Positions 1 through 7,452 of a stretch of 16,221 nt of DNA are shown in pieces. The translations under genes and the position numbers were made by a program. Location of the stretch: positions 1 through 16,221 of the forward strand of contig DATFLK010000044.1 in the NCBI GenBank assembly GCA_035267815.1. Direction: 5' to 3'. Within the stretch, counting starts at the first letter, position 1. Each line of letters opens with the position of its first letter. The notes beneath the pieces were generated by a model, which had not been told where the DNA came from, ran no database searches, and saw nothing but the letters and a program-made list of their open reading frames with translations. The stretch is from DATFLK01 sp035267815 (GTDB lineage Bacteria; Pseudomonadota; Zetaproteobacteria; Mariprofundales; Mariprofundaceae).

Positions 1-2572
1 GCAGTATCTGCGGATCAAGTCCGATTACGCCGACTGCCTGCTCTTCTACCGCATGGGCGATTTCTACGAGATGTTCTTCGACGATGCCGTGGAGGCGTCG
101 AAGGTGCTCGATATCGCCCTGACCAAGCGCGGTAAAAGCAATGGCGAGGAGATCCCGATGGCCGGTGTGCCCTGGCATCAGGCGGAGCAGTATTTGGCGC
201 GGCTGGTGCGCGCCGGCCGGCGCGTGGCGATCTGTGAACAGATGGAGCCACCGGATGGCAAGAAGGGGCCGGTCAGGCGCGAGGTCGTGCGCGTGGTCAC
301 GCCGGGTACGATTACCGAATCGGATCTTCTCGAGGAGCAGCGGGAGAGGTTGCTTGCCGCCCTCTACCGTTCCGGAAACCAATGGGGGCTGGCGGCCGTA
401 GAGCTATCCTGCGGGCGCTTCCGGCTTGTCGAGGGCGAAGGCAGCAGCATGCTGGAGGAGCACCTGACCGTTCTGACTCCCTCCGAGCTGCTGCTGCCTA
501 CCACGGTCGACCCGCCACTGGAAGGGATTCCCGTCCATCATTCGGGGGACTGGAGCTTCTCGTCCGAAGTGGCCATGGAGCGTATTCACGCCCTGTTCGG
601 CATCAGTGAGACCACATCCCTCAATCTCGATACCCATCCCATGGCCGCGGCGGCAGTGGGCGCCGTGCTGGTCTATCTCGAACAGACACAGAAGCGCGAA
701 CTTGGTCACCTTCAGCTGCCGGTGTTTCATGATTCGTCCGACGGCATGCACATCGATGCCCGCTCCAGGCGCAACCTGGAGCTTCACGAGAGCCTGAGCG
801 GCGAGAAGGCGGGCGGCCTGGTCCGCGTGCTGGACCAGACCTGTACCCCGATGGGGGCACGGCTGTTGCGCGAATGGCTGGACTATCCGCTGGGTGAGAT
901 GGCATCGATCGACCGGCGGCTGGATGCCGTCCAGAGCCTGCTGGACGATCATGATTCGCGCGAGGCTCTGCGGCGTACCCTGGCCGGCATCCGCGACATG
1001 GAGCGCATGCTCTCCCGTGTCGTGCTCGACCGGGCCAGTCCCAGGGATTACCGGGGGCTGGCGGATTCGCTGCTGGCGCTGCCGCAGCTCGCCGACATAG
1101 TGGCCGGTCGCGACGGGCTGTTCTCGGAGATCCGTGACCATCTTGGCGGTCTCGACGGACTGGCGTCGCGGCTGAACGACGCCGTTGTCGAACCGCCGCC
1201 GGCGCATGCGCGCGACGGTGGGGTCATCCGGGCGGGGGTGGATGACGAACTGGATCGCCTGCGTCAGTTGTCGCAGGGGGCCGATGACTGGTTGCGCACC
1301 TTCGAGACACGTGAGCGGGAGCAGACCGGTATTGCCAACCTGCGCGTCAAATACAACAAGGTGTTCGGCTATTTCATCGAGATCTCCAAGGCACAGGCCG
1401 AACACGCACCGCCGCACTATGTGCGCAAGCAGACGCTGGTGAATGCCGAGCGCTACATCACCGACGAGTTGCATCAGCATGAGGCCGAAGTGCTCGGCGC
1501 GCGCGAGGCGGCGCTGGCACGCGAGACGGCACTGCTCGAGGCGTTGCGACAGGACATCGCCGGTCATGCGGCCGCGATCCAGGCGGCTGCGCGTGCGGTG
1601 GCACAGATCGATGTGCTGGCGACCTTCGCCGAGCTGGCTTGCCAGTATCAGTATGTCCGGCCGCAGCTGCATGATGGGCAGTCGCTGCAGGTCGTCGATG
1701 GACGTCATCCGCTTGTCGAGCAGTGCATGGATCCCGGCAGCTTCGTCTGCAACGATACCCGCATGCACATGCGTCGCCGCCGTTTCATGCTGTTGACCGG
1801 CCCGAACATGGGCGGCAAGTCCACCTACATGCGTCAGGTGGCGTGGATCGTCTGGCTGGCCCATGCGGGCTGCTTCGTTCCGGCCGGCGAGGCACTGGTG
1901 CCGCTGACCCGGCGCATCTTCACCCGTATCGGGGCCGGCGACGAGCTGGCCTCCGGCCGCTCGACCTTCATGGTCGAGATGATGGAGACGGCCAATATCC
2001 TGAATCAGCTTGAGCCGCGTTCGCTGGTGGTGATCGACGAGATCGGCCGGGGAACCAGTACCTGGGATGGGTTGGCGATCGCATGGGCCGTGGCCGAGAA
2101 GCTGATCGGCAGCCGTCAGGTGCTGAGCCTCTTCGCCACCCACTACCACGAATTGACCTCGCTGCCGGATAGCCATTCAGAGGCATTTAATGCCTCAGTC
2201 ATGGTGCGCGAGCACGGTGGCGAGGTGATTTTTCTACATCGTATCGAGGACAGCGCGGCCGATCGCTCCTACGGCATCGCCGTGGCGCAGCTGGCCGGTC
2301 TGCCGCCGGAGGTGGTCGAACGCGCCCGGGAACACCTTTACCGGCTTGAGTACGATGCCGAGCTGCAAGCCGAGGCCGGCAAGACGCAGCTGGGGCTGTT
2401 CACCGAGGCGGAGCAGCGCCGCAAGCAGCGGCGCGAGCAGGTGATGGATGCGCTGGTCGCGCGCCTGCGCGACGTGACGGTCGAGCAGATGCGCCCCGTC
2501 GATGCGATTCGGGTGCTCGACGAGCTCGCCCGCTTGGCTACCGGCAACGAGGATGAGGTGTCGGCGCAGTGA
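1..2572 (+). CDS. mutS: DNA mismatch repair protein MutS (5' end missing)
   Basis: MutS recognises base mismatches and small loops and recruits MutL in methyl-directed repair. The reading frame is open from base 2, so the gene enters from the left; by comparison with E. coli MutS about 15 N-terminal residues are missing. The mismatch-wedging Phe-X-Glu motif (GDFYEMF, visible residues 19-25; F21 and E23 match E. coli F36 and E38) is present. The lever and clamp regions follow. The ABC-type ATPase has Walker A (GPNMGGKST, from visible residue 600), the GRSTFMVEM segment, Walker B (VVIDEIGRGTS) and the ATHYHEL switch. Near the C-terminus QLGLF (visible residues 796-800) matches a beta-clamp binding motif. 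The visible 856 residues plus the missing tip fit the usual length of about 855-870. The stop codon overlaps the start of glnD. The identification is certain; only the upstream context is unseen. Confidence 0.98.
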   Translation, partial: QYLRIKSDYADCLLFYRMGDFYEMFFDDAVEASKVLDIALTKRGKSNGEEIPMAGVPWHQAEQYLARLVRAGRRVAICEQMEPPDGKKGPVRREVVRVVTPGTITESDLLEEQRERLLAALYRSGNQWGLAAVELSCGRFRLVEGEGSSMLEEHLTVLTPSELLLPTTVDPPLEGIPVHHSGDWSFSSEVAMERIHALFGISETTSLNLDTHPMAAAAVGAVLVYLEQTQKRELGHLQLPVFHDSSDGMHIDARSRRNLELHESLSGEKAGGLVRVLDQTCTPMGARLLREWLDYPLGEMASIDRRLDAVQSLLDDHDSREALRRTLAGIRDMERMLSRVVLDRASPRDYRGLADSLLALPQLADIVAGRDGLFSEIRDHLGGLDGLASRLNDAVVEPPPAHARDGGVIRAGVDDELDRLRQLSQGADDWLRTFETREREQTGIANLRVKYNKVFGYFIEISKAQAEHAPPHYVRKQTLVNAERYITDELHQHEAEVLGAREAALARETALLEALRQDIAGHAAAIQAAARAVAQIDVLATFAELACQYQYVRPQLHDGQSLQVVDGRHPLVEQCMDPGSFVCNDTRMHMRRRRFMLLTGPNMGGKSTYMRQVAWIVWLAHAGCFVPAGEALVPLTRRIFTRIGAGDELASGRSTFMVEMMETANILNQLEPRSLVVIDEIGRGTSTWDGLAIAWAVAEKLIGSRQVLSLFATHYHELTSLPDSHSEAFNASVMVREHGGEVIFLHRIEDSAADRSYGIAVAQLAGLPPEVVERAREHLYRLEYDAELQAEAGKTQLGLFTEAEQRRKQRREQVMDALVARLRDVTVEQMRPVDAIRVLDELARLATGNEDEVSAQ

Positions 2573-5166
2573 GCGATGCCGTGCTGCAGCAGGGGCGCGA
2601 ACGCTTGAGCCGGCTGGAGAGTGAGATGCTGGCTATGTTCCGGCAGGGCAAGGGCGGCGCGGTACTGATGCGGCATATGTGCCGGGCCGTCGATGCGTTG
2701 CTGAAGAAGCTCTGGCGGCAGTGCGCCGGCGAGGCATCGAGGGGTGTCGATCTGCTGGCGGTCGGCGGTTACGGCCGGGGAGAGCTGGCGCCGCTCTCCG
2801 ACTGGGATCTCTGGCTGCTGCTGCCCGATGATCCTTCCGTGGCGGTCAAGGAGGATATCCAGCGTTTCCTCTATCTGCTGTGGGACATGAAGGTGAAGGT
2901 GGGCCATGCCACGCGTACGGTCGACGAGGCCATGGATGCGATCGAGGCGGATTGGGATACGGCCACGGCCGTCAGCGAGGCCCGTCTTCTGGCCGGGCGG
3001 GGCGCGTGCTTCGACCGGTTGCAGCAGCGCTGCGAACGTTTCTTCAGGCGGCAGCGCAAGGCCTTTGTGAAGGCCAAGCTGGCCGAGTTCGATGTGCGGC
3101 GCGAGAAGATGGGCGGAACCGCCTTTCTGATGGAGCCCGATATCAAGGCGGGCAAGGGCGGATTGCGCGATATCCAGGCCGTCTACTGGATGGCGAAGGT
3201 CTGGTACGGCGTGCCCAATATCGCCGCGCTGGTCGAGAACGACCTGCTCTCGGGCAAGGAGTATCGCCAGCTCAATCGGGCGCAGCGTTTTTTGTGGCGT
3301 TGCCGTGCCGGCCTGCACCTGCTCAGCGATCATCCCGGCGATCGGCTCGATTTCGAGATGCAGGCGCAGCTGGCCGTCGAGATGGGCTACCGGAACATGC
3401 CGTCCCAGCCGGCGGTGGAGCGCTTCATGAAGCACTATTTCCGGCACGCCGGGCGGGTGGCCCGAGTGAGCGACCTGCTGGTGATGCACTTCAGGGAGGA
3501 GCTCCACCCGCGCCGCTTTGTCCGGCACAGGAGTATCGGGGATGGTTTCGTACTGGAGGGGAAATGGCTCGATCTGGAGCATCCCGATGTCTTCATCGAG
3601 GATCCCATGCGCCTGTTGCGGGTGTTCCACGCCGGGCAGCAGGCGCATCGCAGGCTCTCCAGCGGGGCGCTGCGCCAGATTCGCGAGCATGCCTATCTGA
3701 TCGATCGCCGTTTTCGTGCCAGCCGGGAGGCGAACGGGATATTCCTCTCCATCCTGCGCGATTCCCGCAATGTCGGGAAGGCAATACGGGAGATGAACGA
3801 CACGGGGGTGCTCGGGCGCTTTATCCCCGATTTCGGGCGTGTCGAGGGGCTGGGGCAGTTTAATCGCTACCACGCCTATACCGTCGACGAGCACACCGTC
3901 CGGGCCGTGCGCGAGGCGCGGCGGTTGCACTGGGACGAACCGGGAAACGAACAGCTGCGGCTGGTCAGCGAGGTGTCACAGAAGATCAAGCGCCCCGAGC
4001 TGCTCTATCTGGCACTACTGTTTCACGATATTGCCAAGGGTCGCCAGGGTGACCATTCGGAGGTGGGTGAGGGGCTGGCACGCCGTTTCTGTCGCCGTCT
4101 CGGGCTGAGCCAGGATGCCACCGCACTGGTCTCTTGGTTGGTGCGCCAGCACCTACTGATGGCCTATGTGTCGCAGCGCTCGGACCTGAGCGACCCGGAG
4201 GTGGTGCGCGGCTTTGTGCGCAAGGTGGTTGACAAGGAGTACCTCGATTACCTGCTTCTGTTGACCGTGGCCGATATACGGGCCGTGGGTCCCAACGTTT
4301 GGAATGACTGGAAAGGGGCGCTGCTGTGCGATCTCTACTACGCCTCTGAGCGCGTGTTGATGGGGCGCGAGTTCTACGGCGAGGGTCTCAAGGAGCGTGT
4401 GCAGATCCGTCTGAAGAGTACGCGGGCGCTGGCCGACCGGTCGGAACGGAGCAGGCTGTCGACTCTGTTCAGACAGTTGCCGAACCGCTGCGTGCTCTAC
4501 TTCCCGCCACGGCAGCTGATCCATGTCGGCCGTCTGATGGCCGAGGCGAAGGGTGGTGCCGGTATGCATGTCATGACAGACGAGATGCGCGGCGAGAGCG
4601 CCATCCTAGTGCTCTGCCGGGATCGTAAGGGGCTCTTCGCCGACCTGACCACGGCGATCGCTTGCGGTCTGGCCAGCGTGGTGGCCGCCCAGGCCTACGC
4701 CCTAGATGACGGCCGGGTGCTCGATGTCTTCTATGTGCATGCCCCGGATGGCGGTCCGATGCATGTGCAGGCCGATATCGAGCGGTTGCAGGAGCGTATC
4801 TACGAGGCGATCCCGGGCGACGAGGCGGTGCGCGTCCGGCACCGGACCGGCCTGCCGCGCTTCAAGGTGCATATGTTGATGCGGCGCGTGCCGGTGCGGG
4901 TGCGCAAGCTCGATTTCGCCTCCAGCCGTCAGACGGCGATCGAGGTGGCGGCGGCCGACCGACCGGGCCTGCTGGCGGAATTGGCGCAGGCAATCGCCGG
5001 AGAGGGTTTCGATATCCGCGGTGCCAATGTCTCGACCTTCGGCGAACGGGTGGTGGATGTCTTCTTTCTGGCGCATCGGGATGGTACGCCGCTCGACGAT
5101 GCCGACGTGGAACGTATGCAGGCTTGTCTCTCCCGTGTGGCGACGCTGCCGGAAGAGGTGGCGTGA
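2569..5166 (+). CDS. glnD: Bifunctional [protein-PII] uridylyltransferase / uridylyl-removing enzyme
   Basis: GlnD senses glutamine and adds or removes UMP on PII proteins (GlnB/GlnK), so controlling glutamine synthetase and NtrBC signalling in the cytoplasm. The 865-residue product is close to the E. coli length of 890. The N-terminal nucleotidyltransferase shows GGYGRGEL (residues 66-73) followed by the metal-binding D78-W-D80 pair. A central HD phosphohydrolase domain has H486-D487 and a further His at 496 in GDHSEVG; this is the uridylyl-removing activity. Two C-terminal ACT domains follow (about 675-735 and 788-857), the glutamine-sensing part. The GTG start at 2569 overlaps the mutS stop as GTGA, and no in-frame ATG lies nearby, so translational coupling to mutS is likely. 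In E. coli glnD instead lies beside map. No glnB or glnK is in the window. Confidence 0.97.
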   Translation: MSDAVLQQGRERLSRLESEMLAMFRQGKGGAVLMRHMCRAVDALLKKLWRQCAGEASRGVDLLAVGGYGRGELAPLSDWDLWLLLPDDPSVAVKEDIQRFLYLLWDMKVKVGHATRTVDEAMDAIEADWDTATAVSEARLLAGRGACFDRLQQRCERFFRRQRKAFVKAKLAEFDVRREKMGGTAFLMEPDIKAGKGGLRDIQAVYWMAKVWYGVPNIAALVENDLLSGKEYRQLNRAQRFLWRCRAGLHLLSDHPGDRLDFEMQAQLAVEMGYRNMPSQPAVERFMKHYFRHAGRVARVSDLLVMHFREELHPRRFVRHRSIGDGFVLEGKWLDLEHPDVFIEDPMRLLRVFHAGQQAHRRLSSGALRQIREHAYLIDRRFRASREANGIFLSILRDSRNVGKAIREMNDTGVLGRFIPDFGRVEGLGQFNRYHAYTVDEHTVRAVREARRLHWDEPGNEQLRLVSEVSQKIKRPELLYLALLFHDIAKGRQGDHSEVGEGLARRFCRRLGLSQDATALVSWLVRQHLLMAYVSQRSDLSDPEVVRGFVRKVVDKEYLDYLLLLTVADIRAVGPNVWNDWKGALLCDLYYASERVLMGREFYGEGLKERVQIRLKSTRALADRSERSRLSTLFRQLPNRCVLYFPPRQLIHVGRLMAEAKGGAGMHVMTDEMRGESAILVLCRDRKGLFADLTTAIACGLASVVAAQAYALDDGRVLDVFYVHAPDGGPMHVQADIERLQERIYEAIPGDEAVRVRHRTGLPRFKVHMLMRRVPVRVRKLDFASSRQTAIEVAAADRPGLLAELAQAIAGEGFDIRGANVSTFGERVVDVFFLAHRDGTPLDDADVERMQACLSRVATLPEEVA

Positions 5167-5182
5167 TGAGGCATGCCGCTCC

Positions 5183-5863
5183 GTGAGTCGTGTCGACCGG
5201 GCCGTCGTACTGGCTGCGGGGGTGGGCTCCCGCCTGAAATGGCTGACGCACCATCGCCCCAAGGCGCTGATGGATGTGGCGGGTGTGCCGGCCATCGTGC
5301 GGGTGATTCGTAGGCTGGCGGGACAGGGGGTGCGCGATATCGCCATCAACCTGCACCACCACGCCGACATGATCGTCGAGGCATTGGGGGATGGCTCTCG
5401 CTTCGGTGTTCGCCTCGTCTACAGCCGTGAGGCACAGTTGCTCGATTCCGGTGGCGGCGTGCGCCGGGCAATGGAGCTGTTGCCGCGGGGGGCGTCCCTC
5501 GCCGTCTACAACACCGATGTGATGGCCGATATCGATCTGAACGAACTGGCGAACCATCTGCCCGGGGCGGGCGCGGCCATCGCGCTGGTATCCAATCCGC
5601 CACACCATCCTCGCGGCGACTTCTCGTTGCGGCATGGCCTGGTCACGAGCGCCGGACCACATACTTATACCTTCGCCGGAGTCTCCGTCTGGCATGATGC
5701 GGTGCTGCGCCCATATCCCGCCGACGAGGCGTTTCCGCTGGCGGAGCCGATGCGGGCGCTGATTGAGGAGGAGCGGCTCTCCGGCATGGTCCACCATGGC
5801 CACTACTGGTTCGATATCGGTCGGCCGCACGATCTGATGCGGGCGCGTCGTGCGCTGTTCTAG
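5183..5863 (+). CDS. murU: MurU-type sugar-1-phosphate nucleotidyltransferase
   Basis: This is a 226-residue nucleotidyltransferase of the family that includes N-acetylmuramate alpha-1-phosphate uridylyltransferase (MurU). MurU makes UDP-MurNAc from recycled cell-wall MurNAc-1-P. The nucleotide-binding signature LAAGVGSRL (G13, G15, R17), the PKAL lysine (K27), the metal Asp in NTDV (D112) and the late FDIGRPHDL segment are all visible. Similarity to Pseudomonas MurU runs along the whole protein and the length (about 223) fits. I chose the GTG at 5183 because it sits just before the conserved Rossmann strand; the open frame further upstream lies inside glnD. A GATGAGG stretch at 5165-5171 could serve as ribosome-binding site. 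The gene starts 16 bases after glnD and is probably cotranscribed. The usual partner kinase gene amgK is not in the window, so another sugar phosphate substrate remains possible. The family is secure, the substrate less so. Confidence 0.78.
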   Translation: MSRVDRAVVLAAGVGSRLKWLTHHRPKALMDVAGVPAIVRVIRRLAGQGVRDIAINLHHHADMIVEALGDGSRFGVRLVYSREAQLLDSGGGVRRAMELLPRGASLAVYNTDVMADIDLNELANHLPGAGAAIALVSNPPHHPRGDFSLRHGLVTSAGPHTYTFAGVSVWHDAVLRPYPADEAFPLAEPMRALIEEERLSGMVHHGHYWFDIGRPHDLMRARRALF

Positions 5864-5881
5864 GAGAGGACAATAGCTGGC

Positions 5882-5986
5882 ATGACGGTGGATCTTCATG
5901 TCGTCCGGACCGGTTTCCTCAGCCGCTTCGCGGACGATGTCGGTGCGCTGCTGATAGTTTGCCACCCGCCGTTTATGGGCGGCTGA
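5882..5986 (+). other. Possible 34-residue small ORF downstream of murU
   Basis: An ATG opens 18 bases after the murU stop and reads 34 codons to TGA. AGGAGAGGA at 5862-5870 lies 11 bases upstream, a rather long spacing for a ribosome-binding site. I recognise no family. The opposite strand is also open here and has gene-like codon choice, so the coding direction, if any, is unsettled. This may be chance. Confidence 0.15.
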
Positions 5987-6013
5987 CATCGCTTCCCCAA
6001 TGCCTCATGTAGG

Positions 6014-6043
6014 CCCGGTCCGGGCGTTTACGCCGGGGCCGGG
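6014..6043 (+). terminator. Strong GC-rich hairpin in the murU-symporter spacer
   Basis: Two 13-base arms (6014-6026 and 6031-6043) pair around a TTTA loop with one G-T wobble and one mismatch. A further GCCGGGC at 6044-6050 offers an alternative partner for the left arm. No T-run follows, so this is not a textbook intrinsic terminator. It may still end the mutS-glnD-murU transcript, or fold in the leader of the symporter gene, whose start lies about 20 bases downstream. Confidence 0.4.
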
Positions 6044-6064
6044 GCCGGGCAGGCTTGTCGTATC

Positions 6065-7294
6065 ATGGAGCGTTTCAGGGAACATCTGTTGATGTGGCTG
6101 ATGCTCGCCGGCATCGTCGCCGGCGGCATCTCCGGTTATCTCTGGGGCGAGGCCATGACGGCGGTGGCCTGGATCGGCACCTTCTTCCTGACCGCTCTGA
6201 AGATGCTGATCGTGCCGCTGGTGGCGGCCAGCATTATCTCCGGCGTGGCCGGGCTCGGCGACGTGCGCCGGCTGGGGCGCCTAGGCGGTATCAGCATCGC
6301 CTACTATCTCACCACTACGATGATCGCAGTGAGCATCGGACTGTTGATGGCGAACCTCTGGCAGCCGGGTGCGGGCACCCCGCTGGGTGGCCATCATGCG
6401 CCGCCGCAGCATCTGCAGGATGTCGGTGTGACCGATTTGGTCCTGTCGCTGGTGAACCCCAATATCATTGGGGCGGCGGCCGATATGAAGCTGTTGCCGA
6501 TCATCCTGTTCTGCATCCTGCTAGCGGCGGCGCTCTCCACGCTGGGGGAGCGCGGCCGGCCGGTGATCGTCTTCTTCGAGAGCTTGAACGAGGGGATGAT
6601 GAGGGTGGTGGAGTGGCTGATGTGGCTGGCTCCGCTCGGCGTCTTCGCGCTGATCGCTAGCCGACTCGGAGAGGCGGGTGGCGGCGAGGCTCTCGCCGCC
6701 CAGTTGACTGGGCTTGGCAAGTATGTGCTGACGGTGATTTCGGGGCTGCTGATCCATGCCGTGGTGCTCAGCCTGTTGCTGATGCTTCTGACGCGCCGGC
6801 GCGTCGGTGACTATCTGGGACATATGGCAACGGCACTGATGACCGCCTTCTCGACCTCGTCGAGCAGTGCCACGTTGCCGCTGACGCTGGAGGGGACGAA
6901 GAACGCCGGCGTGCCGGAGAGCGCACGCCGTTTCGTGCTGCCGCTGGGGGCGACCATCAACATGGACGGGACGGCCCTCTACGAGGCGGTGGCCGCGCTC
7001 TTCATCGCCCAGGCCTACGGCATCGATCTCTCGTTCGGACAGCAACTGCTGGTGCTGCTGACCGCCACCATGGCGGCGATCGGTGCAGCCGGCATCCCCG
7101 AGGCGGGGCTGGTGACCATGGTGATCGTGCTGAACACGGCCGGACTTCCCGTCGAGGGCATCGGTCTGATCCTGGCCGTGGACTGGTTCCTGGATCGTTG
7201 CCGTACCACGATCAACGTCTTCGGCGATGCAGTCGGCGCGGCCGTGGTGGGGCGCCTGCAGCGTGGCGGGAAGACTGAAGAGGCAAACCCCTGA
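6065..7294 (+). CDS. Dicarboxylate/acidic amino acid:cation symporter (DAACS family)
   Basis: This is an inner-membrane secondary transporter of the DAACS (GltP/DctA/GltPh) family, which imports glutamate, aspartate or C4-dicarboxylates with Na+ or H+. The 409-residue protein is largely hydrophobic. It carries the family signatures: a serine-rich re-entrant loop (residues 263-270, S-T-S-S-S-S-A-T), the NMDGT motif (299-303) and the last substrate-binding helix. There D373, D377, R380, T381 and N384 line up with GltPh D390, D394, R397, T398 and N401. The retained Arg favours an acidic substrate rather than a neutral amino acid. The ATG at 6065 lacks a clear ribosome-binding site. An in-frame ATG at 6092 preceded by AGGG is an alternative, but the longer start supplies the charged N-terminus usual for the family. 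It stands alone between the murU group and guaB. The exact substrate and the symbol gltP or dctA cannot be settled. Confidence 0.92.
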   Translation: MERFREHLLMWLMLAGIVAGGISGYLWGEAMTAVAWIGTFFLTALKMLIVPLVAASIISGVAGLGDVRRLGRLGGISIAYYLTTTMIAVSIGLLMANLWQPGAGTPLGGHHAPPQHLQDVGVTDLVLSLVNPNIIGAAADMKLLPIILFCILLAAALSTLGERGRPVIVFFESLNEGMMRVVEWLMWLAPLGVFALIASRLGEAGGGEALAAQLTGLGKYVLTVISGLLIHAVVLSLLLMLLTRRRVGDYLGHMATALMTAFSTSSSSATLPLTLEGTKNAGVPESARRFVLPLGATINMDGTALYEAVAALFIAQAYGIDLSFGQQLLVLLTATMAAIGAAGIPEAGLVTMVIVLNTAGLPVEGIGLILAVDWFLDRCRTTINVFGDAVGAAVVGRLQRGGKTEEANP

Positions 7295-7323
7295 CCCCTT
7301 GTTGAGGCCTGCAACGGGTCAGG
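7290..7323 (+). terminator. Inverted repeat at the end of the symporter gene
   Basis: Two 12-base arms (7290-7301 and 7312-7323) pair with a single mismatch around a 10-base loop, beginning at the stop codon of the symporter gene. No T-run follows directly. A terminator or 3' processing hairpin isolating this gene from the guaB promoter is the most likely role. Confidence 0.5.
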
Positions 7324-7369
7324 AGCCCTGTCAAAAAGTGCATTGATGCGGTTTTTCCGGATGGCGCCT

Positions 7370-7392
7370 GAACAGATTCCAGAACAGATTCC
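7370..7392. repeat. Short tandem repeat upstream of the guaB promoter
   Basis: GAACAGATTCC occurs at 7370-7380 and again at 7382-7392, a 12-base period. It ends five bases before the proposed -35 element of guaB. The position would suit an activator or repressor site, but chance duplication is equally possible. Confidence 0.5.
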
Positions 7393-7397
7393 GGACC

Positions 7398-7426
7398 TTG
7401 GCCCAAGCGCCGATGGAAGGTAGAAT
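7398..7426 (+). promoter_or_regulatory. Probable sigma70-type promoter of guaB
   Basis: TTGGCC (7398-7403, 4/6 match to the -35 consensus) and TAGAAT (7421-7426, 5/6 match to the -10 consensus) are separated by exactly 17 bases. They lie 26 bases before the guaB start codon, leaving a short leader with the GGAGG ribosome-binding site at 7444-7448. It may serve guaB alone or the whole guaB-guaA-FKBP-ffh row. Confidence 0.6.
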
Positions 7427-7452
7427 ACCTCGCTTCCATTTTCGGAGGCGAT

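Noticed and set aside
404..2176. 590-codon minus-strand open frame antisense to mutS
   Set aside because: It mirrors third-position GC bias of mutS, has no recognisable domain and overlaps a certain gene completely. The long minus-strand frames at 2338-3930 and 4862-5989 are rejected for the same reason, apart from the short non-overlapping part noted at 5864-5989.
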